A stretch of 64,000 nucleotides of DNA from Sporolactobacillus shoreae (GTDB taxonomy: Bacteria > Bacillota > Bacilli > Bacillales > Sporolactobacillaceae): NCBI RefSeq assembly GCF_004684935.1, contig NZ_SRJD01000009.1:62001-126000 (forward strand), read 5' to 3'. Below, in pieces: positions 52,893 to 61,985 of this stretch (positions are counted from its first letter, which is position 1; every line of letters starts with the position of its first letter). The notes under the pieces were generated by a model. The model was given only the letters and a program-made list of their open reading frames with translations, made no database searches and was not told the origin of the DNA. A program made the translations under genes and the position numbers.

Positions 52893-53675
52893 TTATTTGA
52901 GCGTGAACCATCGTCCACTGATTTTCTCAACGGCCCATGGCCAAAGCTGATACAGCCAGGCACCGACCCCCATATACCAAGGTAGATTTATTTCCCTTTT
53001 TTTTCTGATGACAGCCTCAAGGATTCTTTCTGCAACGTAACGTGCATCAAGCATGAACCGACCGATATTTGCCGTATAGACTCCATCCGGGTCTGCAACT
53101 TTAAAGAAGGGCGTTCGAATAGGCCCGGGATTGATTACTGTGACAAAGACACCGTTCTGTTCCATTTCAAGCCTCAGACCATTTGAAAAACCAATCACGG
53201 CATTTTTTGAGGCTGAATAAACTGCAGATTTTGGTGTAGCTATCTTTCCAGCAATCGAAGCGATGTTCACAATTTGGCCGTGTCCCCTGCTGATCATCTG
53301 CGGGAGCACAGCCTGAGTACAGGCAATGAGACCGATGACGTTAACTTCAAACATATTCTTTATATCATCCGTTTTGGAGGAAACGACGTACTCAAATTTT
53401 CCGAAACCCGCGCAGTTAATCAGTACATCGATTCTTTGATATTTTGCGATTATTTTACCAAATACGCTGGCTACCTGATCTGTGTCGCCCACATCAAGGC
53501 AAAAACAATCTGAACGGCCATTTGACTTTTCAATTTCCTTTTTAAGACCGTCAAGCTTTTCCCTGTTTCTTGCGAGGAGGATCGTCAACGCTCCTTTTTC
53601 TGAGAAAAGAAGCGCCGTTTCCCTTCCCAACCCGCTTGAAGCGCCTGTAATGACTATAATACTGTCTTTGAACAT
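52893..53675 (-). CDS. Short-chain dehydrogenase/reductase (SDR)
   Basis: 260 residues, classical SDR: TGASSGLG (residues 11-18), NCAGFG (NAG-type), catalytic Ser in NIASIAGK and YxxxK in YSASKNAV. C-terminal region ends with a hydrophobic WYMGVGAWLYQLWPWAVEKI. Substrate unknown. It lies directly upstream of the acoA promoter with the same orientation; whether it is linked to acetoin metabolism (as an acetoin reductase-like enzyme) cannot be said. Confidence 0.85.
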   Translation of the reverse strand: MFKDSIIVITGASSGLGRETALLFSEKGALTILLARNREKLDGLKKEIEKSNGRSDCFCLDVGDTDQVASVFGKIIAKYQRIDVLINCAGFGKFEYVVSSKTDDIKNMFEVNVIGLIACTQAVLPQMISRGHGQIVNIASIAGKIATPKSAVYSASKNAVIGFSNGLRLEMEQNGVFVTVINPGPIRTPFFKVADPDGVYTANIGRFMLDARYVAERILEAVIRKKREINLPWYMGVGAWLYQLWPWAVEKISGRWFTLK

Positions 53676-53725
53676 TCTTCCACATCCTCTAATTAATAAT
53701 TGGAATGTCCCGTCATCATAACTGA

Positions 53726-53948
53726 CCTAATTATAGAGGAACTTGTAAATAAAATGTATCGAAAAATAGTGCAGATAATTGTAAATATAAATGAACTTCT
53801 GTATAAAATTAACATAAAAAAGTGTACAAAATGTATCTTTTTGGAAAGGCTTTCAAAAATAAAAGAATATTTTTAATATTTTGTTGTAACTTTTACTAAC
53901 ATGATATGTTATAATTATGGCATCTTAGATGAGGGGAGCAATAGATAA
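53726..53948. other. amtB upstream region
   Basis: Very AT-rich. It contains the TnrA/GlnR-type site (53885-53901), a TATAAT (53910-53915) without a recognisable -35, and GAGGGGAG ribosome site. Confidence 0.6.
53885..53901. promoter_or_regulatory. TnrA/GlnR-type site before amtB
   Basis: TGTAACTTTTACTAACA fits TGTnAN7TnACA exactly. Its centre is about 29 bp upstream of the predicted transcription start, across the -35 region, which fits a regulator that competes with RNA polymerase better than an activator at -50. Confidence 0.6.
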
Positions 53949-55190
53949 ATGAAGGATCTGTCGTTAAGCGCAGACACACTATGGATTTTGATTGCAGCAA
54001 TTTTAGTTCTTTTAATGCAGGCTGGGTTTGCTTTTCTTGAATCTGGATCGCTGCGCGCGAAAAATGCCGGTCATATTACTGGCAAGCAAATCATCACTCT
54101 TGCAGTAGCATCCATCGTCTACTGGGCAGTCGGTTACGGTATTGAATTTGGTACCGGCAGCAAAATTATTGGCTTGAACCAATTTTTCATCGGTGGCGTG
54201 ACAAACGGTCATGATTCAGCTTTCTGGCTGTTCCAGATGGCTTTCGCAGCTGTTTCTCTGGCTATCGCCTGGGGTGGTTTTGCTGAACGCGCCAAGCTTT
54301 CCGTTTATTTCATTTTCGGAACAGTTTTCGTCGCTATTATTTATCCTGTTGTCGGCCACTGGGTTTGGAACGCTGATGGCTGGCTCGGTCTCAATGGTTG
54401 GCAGATGCAGGACTTTGCCGGCTCAACAGTCGTTCACCTCCAAGGTGCTACTGCGGCTCTGATCGGTACTCTGCTTCTTGGCCACAGAATCGGCAAGTTC
54501 GTGGATGGAAAACCAAAAGCACTTCCCGCACATAATATTCCTTTTGTTTACTTAGGTACCTTCATTCTGTGGATCGGCTGGTTCGGATTCAACGCCGGCA
54601 GTACTGTCAGTGTAGGCAACGGCCAGTTCTTTGGCTATGTCGCTCTGACCACAAACCTCGCAGCAGCTGCAGGCGCTCTTGGGGCACTGTTCACTGCTAT
54701 GATCCTTTCCAAAAAAGCAGACATCGGCGCAATGTGCAACGGTGTCCTCGCGGCATTGGTTGCGATCACCGCTTCCTGTGCTTTCGTTGAACCATGGGCA
54801 GCCATCGTTATTGGCGCTGTAGCCGGTGGATTTACTTACTGGACCGCCCTCTTCTTCGAAGCCAAGGGGCTTGATGATCCGATCTACGCAGTTTCTGTTC
54901 ACGGCGTTGCCGGTGTCATCGGAACCATTTCCACCGGATTCCTTGCAGCACCTGCTCTGGTTAAAATGGCTGGTGTCGGCAAGCCGGGTCTCTTCTATGG
55001 TGGCGGCTGGCATCAGCTTGGCGTTCAGGTGACTGGCGTACTGGCTGCATTCGCTTTTGTTGCGGTCGCATCTCTGATTGTTCTTGGTATCATCAAAGCA
55101 ACCATTGGACTCCGCGTTTCTGCTGAAGCTGAGGAAGCTGGTCTTGATGTCAGCGAACACGGCGCACCAGGCTATGATCTTTCGAAATAA
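53949..55190 (+). CDS. amtB: Ammonium transporter (Amt/NrgA)
   Basis: 413 residues with 11 membrane helices. AGFAFLESGSLRAKN at the N terminus and the twin histidine region (QGATAALIGTLLLGHR; SVHGVAGVIGTI) are typical Amt features. It brings ammonium into the cell under nitrogen limitation. A strong terminator follows; no glnK/PII gene is next to it, unlike B. subtilis nrgAB. Confidence 0.94.
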   Translation: MKDLSLSADTLWILIAAILVLLMQAGFAFLESGSLRAKNAGHITGKQIITLAVASIVYWAVGYGIEFGTGSKIIGLNQFFIGGVTNGHDSAFWLFQMAFAAVSLAIAWGGFAERAKLSVYFIFGTVFVAIIYPVVGHWVWNADGWLGLNGWQMQDFAGSTVVHLQGATAALIGTLLLGHRIGKFVDGKPKALPAHNIPFVYLGTFILWIGWFGFNAGSTVSVGNGQFFGYVALTTNLAAAAGALGALFTAMILSKKADIGAMCNGVLAALVAITASCAFVEPWAAIVIGAVAGGFTYWTALFFEAKGLDDPIYAVSVHGVAGVIGTISTGFLAAPALVKMAGVGKPGLFYGGGWHQLGVQVTGVLAAFAFVAVASLIVLGIIKATIGLRVSAEAEEAGLDVSEHGAPGYDLSK

Positions 55191-55213
55191 TTAATAAAAT
55201 ATCCCAGTTAATC

Positions 55214-55248
55214 AAAAAGATTCCTCACTATTGAGGAATCTTTTTTTT
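55214..55248 (+). terminator. Terminator of amtB
   Basis: AAAAAGATTCCTCA hairpin with a 4-base loop and eight T. Confidence 0.85.
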
Positions 55249-55287
55249 ATCTCATTTTTACTAGAAAAAAACACTTCCAGAATATAT

Positions 55288-56223
55288 TTAGTCTTTCGAT
55301 TGCCGTACTAAATGAAAAACAGAAAAATCACTAGCCAGATTGCTTTGAGGAAAAATCTGTTTTGCCTCTGCAAGTAGTGCCAGCTGATCCGCTTTTTGAT
55401 ATCTTGAACTCAGATGGGTCAATATCAGTTTCTTTACATTCGCTTTTTTAGCGATTTCTGCGGCCTGAACCGAAGTTGAATGATGATAGTCATGGGCTAA
55501 TTTCAAGGCATTATTTCTAAATGTCGATTCATGCACAAGAAGATCGGCCTGATCTGCCAGTCTCAAAGCCGAGGCGCAAGGCCGTGTATCGCCGATGATG
55601 GCAGTGCGTCTGCCTTTTCTTTTCTGACTTAAAAAATCGGAGGTCTTTAGTTGACGGCCATCTGGAAGAGTCACCCATTCCTTTGATTTGAATTCCCCAT
55701 ATATTGGCCCTGGTTCAACGCCATTCATTCTCAATTTGTCTACGAGCAGCTCGCCAGGAATATCCTTTTCAGTGATCCGGTAACCAAATGATTGAATCCC
55801 ATGATCAAGCTCGGCAGTTTCCACTTGAAAGTGATCATTTTCGTAAACCGGGCCGTTCTGTCCAATTTCCCTGATTTCAATCGGGTAGTGAAGATGGGTT
55901 CCTGACAACTTCAGCGATGTTTCCACATATTCCCGGAGTCCGACCGGCCCGATCAGAGTCAGCAGAGTCTCGGCTCCCTGAAATGAGCGGCTTCCCAGTA
56001 TACCCGGAAGGCCGAATAGATGGTCCCCATGAAGATGTGTCACAAAGATCGCCGTCAACTTTGTCATCCTGACAGAAGTATAAAGTATTTGACGTTGAGT
56101 GCCCTCACCGCAGTCAAAAAGCCATAGATCACCGTCATATTCCGGAAATCCCATGGCAAGTGAGGTTACATTCCTTTCTTTTGCGGGCATTCCCGCCCCT
56201 GTTCCAAGAAAAGTAAAATCCAT
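55288..56223 (-). CDS. rnz: Ribonuclease Z
   Basis: 311 residues, metallo-beta-lactamase fold; matures tRNA 3' ends. Zinc site THLHGDHLFGLPG, GDTRPC and C-terminal HLSSRY are present. N terminus FLGTGAGMPAKERNVTS is characteristic. ATG 56223 has AGGGTGG upstream. The order rnz-dinB-yqjE-like fits the conserved arrangement. Confidence 0.95.
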   Translation of the reverse strand: MDFTFLGTGAGMPAKERNVTSLAMGFPEYDGDLWLFDCGEGTQRQILYTSVRMTKLTAIFVTHLHGDHLFGLPGILGSRSFQGAETLLTLIGPVGLREYVETSLKLSGTHLHYPIEIREIGQNGPVYENDHFQVETAELDHGIQSFGYRITEKDIPGELLVDKLRMNGVEPGPIYGEFKSKEWVTLPDGRQLKTSDFLSQKRKGRRTAIIGDTRPCASALRLADQADLLVHESTFRNNALKLAHDYHHSTSVQAAEIAKKANVKKLILTHLSSRYQKADQLALLAEAKQIFPQSNLASDFSVFHLVRQSKD

Positions 56224-56261
56224 TCTATCCACCCTTTGCTAAATCATCGAATCTATCTTTA

Positions 56262-57488
56262 TTATTTTCGCTCATTCTCCGACGAACCCAGACGCTTTTC
56301 TTCAAACAGCGCAGCTGCCGGTTTTAAGGCACCATCCCCAAACTGTTCGTTTAGCTGATCCACCAGATTGATTAATGGCTCCTTTACAGCATCTCGCTCA
56401 TATGAAAACAGATCAAGCTGTTTGGTAGAGGCGCCAACAGTCTGAAAAGCGGACAAGGTTATTCCAAGAAGGCGTACTGCTTCCCCACTCCAGTTTTTTT
56501 TGAAAACCTTCAATGCATTATTTTTAATTTCTTCCTGCGAATATAAAGGCTGAACTGTTGAAAGATGACGGGTCACCGTTTTCCAGTCCTGGTAACGGAT
56601 CATAACAGTTAATTCATAACTGACAACATGCTCTCTCCTGATCTTTTCAGCAATTTTTTTTGACAGACGATCGAATGTTTCAGAGATGATACTCAGAGAG
56701 ATTGTATCCCTTGTCAGTGTCACCGAATGTCCGATACTTTTATAACTGTTCCAGGCATCCGGATCCACCGGTCGGTCATCGATTCCGTTAGCATGTTCAA
56801 ACAGCCGCTTTCCGAAAATCCCGAAACGAGCTGCGATTTTCTTTGAATCAGAGGCAGCCAGATCGCCAATCGTTACAACGCCCATAGCTTTCAACTGTTC
56901 TTCAGTTTTCGGACCGATGCCATGCATCTGTCCGATTGGCATCGGCCACAGTATCTCCTTTAGCTCACGTTTCCGGAGAATCGTAATTCCGAGCGGTTTT
57001 TTCATATTTGACGCCATTTTTGCCAGAAATTTATTCGGTGCGATACCGATACTGCAGGGCAACCCCAGATCATGCTTGATTTGAAGCTGTATTTTCTGAG
57101 CAACTTCCGGTCCGCGGGTATTCTTCAACTGATCACTCATATCCAGGTATCCCTCATCAATCGAAGCTTTTTCAACCAAAGGTGTATATTGACCGAGCAG
57201 CTGAAACAACCTCTCAGACATCGCTCTATACTGCACGAAATCAGGGTGCTTGACGATAAGGCCCGGACATCTTTTCATTGCTTCTTGAATAGTCATTGTC
57301 GTCCGCACGCCCATTTTTCTCGCTTCATAGCTGCTGGTAACAACAATTCCATGCCGTTCTTCCGGTTTTCCGGCAATGGCAAGTGGCTTCCCTTTCCATT
57401 CAGGATGTAGTGCAATCTCAACAGAAGCATAAAAACTGTTCATATCAATATGAAAAATGATACGTCCTCTTTTATTAATCTCTCCCAA
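56262..57488 (-). CDS. dinB: DNA polymerase IV (DinB)
   Basis: About 408 residues, Y-family translesion polymerase. The catalytic acids are in FHIDMNSFYASVE and SIDEGYLDMS; little finger domain follows (SIGHSVTLTRDT). The start TTG 57488 has AAGGTGA upstream; a GTG at 57497 lies within that site. The C-terminus (TKQLDLFS) resembles the beta-clamp binding motif QxxLF. Confidence 0.93.
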   Translation of the reverse strand: MGEINKRGRIIFHIDMNSFYASVEIALHPEWKGKPLAIAGKPEERHGIVVTSSYEARKMGVRTTMTIQEAMKRCPGLIVKHPDFVQYRAMSERLFQLLGQYTPLVEKASIDEGYLDMSDQLKNTRGPEVAQKIQLQIKHDLGLPCSIGIAPNKFLAKMASNMKKPLGITILRKRELKEILWPMPIGQMHGIGPKTEEQLKAMGVVTIGDLAASDSKKIAARFGIFGKRLFEHANGIDDRPVDPDAWNSYKSIGHSVTLTRDTISLSIISETFDRLSKKIAEKIRREHVVSYELTVMIRYQDWKTVTRHLSTVQPLYSQEEIKNNALKVFKKNWSGEAVRLLGITLSAFQTVGASTKQLDLFSYERDAVKEPLINLVDQLNEQFGDGALKPAAALFEEKRLGSSENERK

Positions 57489-57528
57489 TAGGATCACCTT
57501 ACCCGGATTGATGACTGTACGACCCTGA

Positions 57529-58656
57529 TCACTTTTTTGACAGGCTGATCAAGGAAAGTACCAATTCACTTGTCTTCACAAGTTCAGTAATCGGCATTCT
57601 CTCTTGAGTAGTATGAATCTTCTCATAACCCACTCCGAGGTTAATCGTCTTAATGCCCTTCCCATTGATTACATTTGCGTCGCTCCCGCCGCCGCTGCTC
57701 AGCATTTTTGCGGTTCTTCCGACAGACGCTACGGCCTTTTCAGCCAATTGTACAATTTCTTCTGAAGGGTCAAACCGGTAACCCGGATACATAAACTGAA
57801 TATCAACATTCGCATGACCGCCCATCTCTGAAGCAGTCTGCTCAAATGCGTCTTTCATAAGCCCGACCTGCTGATCTAATTTTGATCTCTCCAGGGAACG
57901 TGCCTCAGCAAGAATCCGGACATTGTCGCAAACAATATTAGTCGCCTTTCCACCTTCAAAACTTCCGATATTTGCCGTTGTGCTTTCATCGATCCGGCCG
58001 AGCGGCATTCTGGCGATTGCTATCGCCGCCATCGTTATCGCGGATATTCCTTTCTCCGGTGCAATTCCTGCGTGAGCTGTCCTGCCGAACAAATCTACTT
58101 TGAACTTTGTCTGATAAGGAGCTGCGATGACAATGTCACCGACCGGTCCGTCACTGTCGAGCTCAAATCCATAATCCGCGTGAATCAGGCTGGTATCCAG
58201 CGCCTTTGCCCCAAGCAGGCCTGATTCTTCTCCGATAGTAATGATGATTTGCAGTTCTGCATGCTGAATTTGGTCTTCTTTAACCACGCTGAATGCTTCG
58301 ATGAGAGCAGAAAGTCCGGCTTTGTCATCTGAGCCGAGAATTGTCGTCCCATCTGAGACAATATTTCCGTCGATAACCGATGGTTTAATTTTCTTTCCGG
58401 GAAAAACCGTATCCATATGCGAGCCAAAGAAAATCGGCGTCCCAGTGACATTTCCAGGCAGTGTGCCAATCAGATTATTTGCTCCGTGACCCGTTAATGC
58501 CTTTGCATTATCTTCTTTTACATCAAAGCCAAGCTCAGTAAATTTCTCCTTGAGTAACTTTGAAATACTGGCTTCATTTCCTGTTTCGGAATCCACTTCT
58601 ACCAACTCAAAAAACGTATTAACTAGCCTGTCTTTGTTAATAAGCACAAAAGTCAC
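57529..58656 (-). CDS. yqjE: M20/M25/M40 metallopeptidase, YqjE (PepT-like)
   Basis: 375 residues. Metal ligands: GSHMDTVFPG, LGSDDKAGLSALIEA and IGEESGLLGAKALD, and the C-terminal GGGSDANVING. Similar to tripeptidase T; B. subtilis YqjE occurs next to dinB (yqjH). Start GTG 58656; GTG 58647 is an alternative. Confidence 0.87.
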   Translation of the reverse strand: MTFVLINKDRLVNTFFELVEVDSETGNEASISKLLKEKFTELGFDVKEDNAKALTGHGANNLIGTLPGNVTGTPIFFGSHMDTVFPGKKIKPSVIDGNIVSDGTTILGSDDKAGLSALIEAFSVVKEDQIQHAELQIIITIGEESGLLGAKALDTSLIHADYGFELDSDGPVGDIVIAAPYQTKFKVDLFGRTAHAGIAPEKGISAITMAAIAIARMPLGRIDESTTANIGSFEGGKATNIVCDNVRILAEARSLERSKLDQQVGLMKDAFEQTASEMGGHANVDIQFMYPGYRFDPSEEIVQLAEKAVASVGRTAKMLSSGGGSDANVINGKGIKTINLGVGYEKIHTTQERMPITELVKTSELVLSLISLSKK

Positions 58657-58752
58657 CCGTTCCTGCCCTATTTAGCTTTTTCCCCACCGGATCCAAACAC
58701 CGTCAGGAATCTTTAGTTTATTTTATCATAATGTATGCGGAGAAGCAGTGGT

Positions 58753-58782
58753 TGAAAAGAGAGCAGCGAACCGTATATAATT
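58753..58782 (+). promoter_or_regulatory. Sigma-A promoter of the 34-residue ORF
   Basis: TTGAAA (58753-58758), 18-bp spacer, TATAAT (58777-58782). Confidence 0.6.
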
Positions 58783-58836
58783 TAATAGAGTTATTTGTCA
58801 CATTTAAAGATCTCTGCGGAAGGAGAATTCCTCTAA

Positions 58837-58941
58837 TTGCAAAAGAAGCTTTTCAAAATAGTGATTTATATTATGATTGCCGCTCTTGTCCTCTCCACAG
58901 TCGGTGGGTTGATCGCCGCTACAATCGGTGCGTCCGGTTGA
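58837..58941 (+). CDS. Prli42-like membrane miniprotein (34 aa)
   Basis: A short reading frame: MQKKLFKIVIYIMIAALV then a hydrophobic C terminus ending IGASG. One membrane helix (residues 8-30) preceded by Lys-rich N terminus, the pattern of the stressosome-associated Prli42 proteins of Firmicutes. TTG start with AAGGAG eleven bases upstream; a sigma-A promoter and a terminator bracket it. The start codon and family assignment are the weakest points. Confidence 0.65.
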   Translation: MQKKLFKIVIYIMIAALVLSTVGGLIAATIGASG

Positions 58942-58965
58942 CGCGCCGTATTAATTTCAATGAAC

Positions 58966-58997
58966 TAAAGCCATGAATCAGACTGACCATGGCTTTA
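58966..58997. terminator. Hairpin between the miniprotein and the histidine kinase
   Basis: Arms TAAAGCCATG/CATGGCTTTA (58966-58975, 58988-58997) between convergent genes. Confidence 0.65.
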
Positions 58998-59010
58998 ATT
59001 TCTCCTATTA

Positions 59011-60078
59011 TTAATTTCCTTTGTTATTCATAATAACCGTTACTGTCGTTCCCAATCCGTCCTTACTGTCGAGCTGGATTATTCCATGATGCACATCCAC
59101 AATTTTCTTGACAATTGAAAGTCCCAAACCGTTTCCTCCTTCTGTTCTTACACGTGAACGGTCCGCTTTATAAAATCTCTCAAAAAGGTGAATGCGGTCT
59201 TCCGGACGTATACCTATGCCGCTGTCCGACACTTCAAAGATAACATTATCTTTCTGACGGTTCAGTTTCACAGTAACTTTACCCTTTTCCGGAGTAAATT
59301 TGATGCTGTTCTGAATTAAGTTCATCCATACCTGGTTCATCAGATCCTGATCCGCTTCGAGAATGACCGGATCCAGTTCAATCACCAAATCAAGGTTTTT
59401 TTTGCTCCACTGAGGCTCAAGCGCGAGAAGAACCTCCCTGATCTGTCGATCTGCCCTATAGGTTTCTACATGTATCGGGTGCCGGTTATTCTCAAGCACA
59501 GTCAGCTTGAGAAGGTTGTCGCTGAGTTTCGATAATCGGTCGCTCTCGGACTGGATGATCTGCAAATAATGCTGGCGTTTTTCTTCAGGTAAATCCGTGC
59601 TTTCAAGCGCCTTGGCAAAACCCTTGATTGAGGTCAGCGGAGACTGGATCTCATGCGAAACATTTGAAATAAACTCCTGACGGACACGTTCCAGCTGTCC
59701 CAGTTCCTTTGCCATATAATGCACACTGTCCGCCAGTTGTATAAACGGATTTGTCTTAATATTCGGTCCCGGAGGCGAGAATGGCAGATCCAGATCAACC
59801 TCAAAATTACCTTTTGCCATCTGGCGCAGAGCCTGGATAATAGCCTGAAAATAGCTTAACCGTTTGGGCTTATGAAAATATCCGATAATATTGCTCAAAA
59901 TGCCAAATGAGACGACACCCAGGATGGAACTGGCAATGTGCAGTACAAATGGGTTTAGTGACACATGATAGTATCCCGTAATCAAGCTGATCAGAAAATA
60001 GAAAAAGATCCAGAAAAGGCTGAGGACAGAAAATATGGAGAAGATGAACAGAGTTATTTTGAGTTGTCTCATTCGCAT
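59011..60078 (-). CDS. Sensor histidine kinase
   Basis: 355 residues. Two close membrane helices (about 8-32 and 45-65) with a short loop between, so sensing is likely within or at the membrane. A HAMP-like segment follows; HisKA has FISNVSHEIQSPLTSIKGF (His near 140); HATPase has MNLIQNSIKFTPEKG and GGNGLGLSIVKKI. Overlaps its regulator by 10 bp. Small sensors of this type often respond to cell-envelope stress. Confidence 0.9.
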   Translation of the reverse strand: MRMRQLKITLFIFSIFSVLSLFWIFFYFLISLITGYYHVSLNPFVLHIASSILGVVSFGILSNIIGYFHKPKRLSYFQAIIQALRQMAKGNFEVDLDLPFSPPGPNIKTNPFIQLADSVHYMAKELGQLERVRQEFISNVSHEIQSPLTSIKGFAKALESTDLPEEKRQHYLQIIQSESDRLSKLSDNLLKLTVLENNRHPIHVETYRADRQIREVLLALEPQWSKKNLDLVIELDPVILEADQDLMNQVWMNLIQNSIKFTPEKGKVTVKLNRQKDNVIFEVSDSGIGIRPEDRIHLFERFYKADRSRVRTEGGNGLGLSIVKKIVDVHHGIIQLDSKDGLGTTVTVIMNNKGN

Positions 60079-60746
60079 TCTTCCAATCTGTAGCCCAGAC
60101 CGCGAACCGTCTTAATTCGAAATCCATATTTCTCACCTGAAAAACGTTCGCGCAGCCTCTTTATATGTACATCCACTGTTCGCTCATCGCCATCATAGTC
60201 GTAGCCCCATATATTTTCAATCAGATCATCACGGGTAAAAGTTCTACCGGGTGTTCCACCCAACATAAAAAGCAGTTCAAATTCTTTCATTGGCAATCTC
60301 ATCTGCTCAGCCCCTGAAATGATTTCATATGACTTTCGGTCGAGTCGGAGCTTTCCAATATGAATGGTTTGTGAGGCGGAAATTTGGTATCGCTTCAGCA
60401 AAGCCTTAACACGTACGACAAGTTCAATCGGTTCAAATGGTTTGACGAGATAATCATCAGCTCCTAATTCGAAACCTTTAACCTTCTGCATCGTTTCACC
60501 CTTCGCCGTCAGCATCAGAATAGGAAGTTGCCCGTATGATTCCCTGACTTTTCTGCAGAAGGTCCATCCATCCATTTCCGGCATCATAATATCCAGTACG
60601 ATCAATGCAATTTGCTCCTGACTCAGAAGATCGAGTGCGACACTGCCATCAGAAGCTTCAATACACGACAATCCCTCTTTTTGTAGAAAAACGGTAACAA
60701 GCTCACGGATATTAGGGTCATCGTCGACAATCAGAATACTGTTCAT
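60069..60746 (-). CDS. OmpR-family response regulator
   Basis: 225 residues: receiver (Asp in IVLDIMMPEMDG, Lys in LVKPFEPIE) and winged helix (MRLPMKEFELLFMLGG..DERTVDVHIKRLRERF). ATG 60746 is nine bases after AGGGAAG. Its promoter has TATAAT but no good -35; inverted GTTCA repeats lie over that region. Confidence 0.9.
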   Translation of the reverse strand: MNSILIVDDDPNIRELVTVFLQKEGLSCIEASDGSVALDLLSQEQIALIVLDIMMPEMDGWTFCRKVRESYGQLPILMLTAKGETMQKVKGFELGADDYLVKPFEPIELVVRVKALLKRYQISASQTIHIGKLRLDRKSYEIISGAEQMRLPMKEFELLFMLGGTPGRTFTRDDLIENIWGYDYDGDERTVDVHIKRLRERFSGEKYGFRIKTVRGLGYRLEECE

Positions 60747-60755
60747 GATATTCAT

Positions 60756-61082
60756 CTTCCCTTTCAGATACTGGTATCATTATAACCGTTCAATATGAAC
60801 AGATCATGAATGAACAGTTCATCAACTCGTTCACCATGAGCGGAAGAGGCAACAGAGTCAGTAACTGCGGAATGAGCGGATTTGTGAGCAGTCGAAAGTT
60901 ACCGATGCCAATTAAATCCTGCAGGCAGGCATTGGGATTAAAACAAACATTAGATTTATCTCATAATTAATTAATGGACCCCTCATTAAAGTCCAATGAC
61001 AAATTAAGCGGCAGCTTGTAGACTGAGAGAGTTATTGCAGTTGGTGTAATAAAAGATATTGGACCGGGTGGGGTTGTTATCA
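60756..61082. other. Divergent intergenic region, regulator/PAP2 gene
   Basis: 327 bp. Holds the GTTCA repeats and TATAAT of the regulator on the minus strand; the rest has no clear promoter or ORF except GGGTGGGG before the PAP2 gene. Confidence 0.5.
60779..60833. promoter_or_regulatory. GTTCA palindromes in front of the two-component genes
   Basis: GTTCAATATGAAC (60788-60800) and ATGAACAGTTCAT (60810-60822) are perfect inverted repeats with centres 22 bp apart; another GTTCA at 60829-60833. The minus-strand TATAAT is at 60779-60784, without a -35, as for an activator-dependent promoter. Confidence 0.55.
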
Positions 61083-61814
61083 ATGAAGACTTTCAGTCAA
61101 TTAAAGATAAATCTGTTTTTTATCATTGGAAGTATTGCACTGCTTTTATTTACTTTGGAAAGCGTCACAATTGCTCAGAATGTCCACAGAATCGGAAATG
61201 TCGATTTTTATTTGATACAGGCGCTTCAGGCCCAGATTAGTCCTCCGAATACCAGTCTAATGATCTCTGCAACTCAGATGGGTAGTCCGGCTATCATAGT
61301 ATTGCTTTCCGTTCTTCTAGTTATATTCCTGTTTCAAAATAAGCACTATGGGGCGGCAGTCTGGTACACCTTTACTCTGATTCTCGGAGCAGCGATTATC
61401 AATCCAATACTGAAAACAATCATCGGACGCCCCCGTCCGATGATTCACCGGATTATATCCGAAACGGGATTCAGTTATCCGAGTGGTCATTCCGTCGCTG
61501 CGACACTATTCTATGGCACGCTGGCAGCTCTGACCGTCATTTATTTGAAAAAAGTTTACCTTCAGCTTCTAATAATCATTCCAGCGATCTGTATCATTTG
61601 TCTTGTTATGGTTTCAAGAATTTATTTAGGCGTGCATTACCCAAGTGATGTGGTCGCCGGTGGACTGCTGGGAGGAGCGATCATTTGTTTTTCAGGTGGA
61701 TTTTTTTTATTGTACGGTGATGCACTCCAGAGACAAATAGTTTCCCGTTTCGTAAAGAACAAACATACAAATCAGTCCCGGGGAAACCAAAATGATTTAA
61801 CTCATGACAGATAA
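61083..61814 (+). CDS. PAP2-family membrane phosphatase
   Basis: 243 residues with six membrane helices. Phosphatase motifs: KTIIGRPRP (KX6RP), YPSGH and SRIYLGVHYPSD (SRX5HX3D). Likely substrate: undecaprenyl-pyrophosphate or phosphatidylglycerol-phosphate. ATG 61083 follows GGGTGGGG. It faces the same way as the glycosyltransferase downstream (171 bp gap). Confidence 0.88.
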   Translation: MKTFSQLKINLFFIIGSIALLLFTLESVTIAQNVHRIGNVDFYLIQALQAQISPPNTSLMISATQMGSPAIIVLLSVLLVIFLFQNKHYGAAVWYTFTLILGAAIINPILKTIIGRPRPMIHRIISETGFSYPSGHSVAATLFYGTLAALTVIYLKKVYLQLLIIIPAICIICLVMVSRIYLGVHYPSDVVAGGLLGGAIICFSGGFFLLYGDALQRQIVSRFVKNKHTNQSRGNQNDLTHDR

Positions 61815-61985
61815 TAGCAATCATTGTATTTAAAATCATCTTGAGCTCTTGCGATCCGTATGTACTTTATACTATAATTTCAGAGCGAATCTTGATTATC
61901 GAAAATTTCAGTTTGTGTTCATTTTAAAATTGTACAATAAACTAGCTTTGGCAAATAACTTATTTTTTTGGAATGAGGAGTCATC

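Noticed and set aside
53800-53830. Second TnrA site upstream of amtB
   Set aside because: A TGTATAAAATTAACA stretch is two bases too short and lacks the required A at position 5.
54552-55160. 202-residue minus-strand ORF inside amtB
   Set aside because: Antisense to a strongly conserved transporter, with composition typical of a shadow frame.
60840-61060. Small RNA or T-box leader before the PAP2 gene
   Set aside because: GGGTGGGG is a ribosome site; no T-box or riboswitch core and no terminator hairpin were found.
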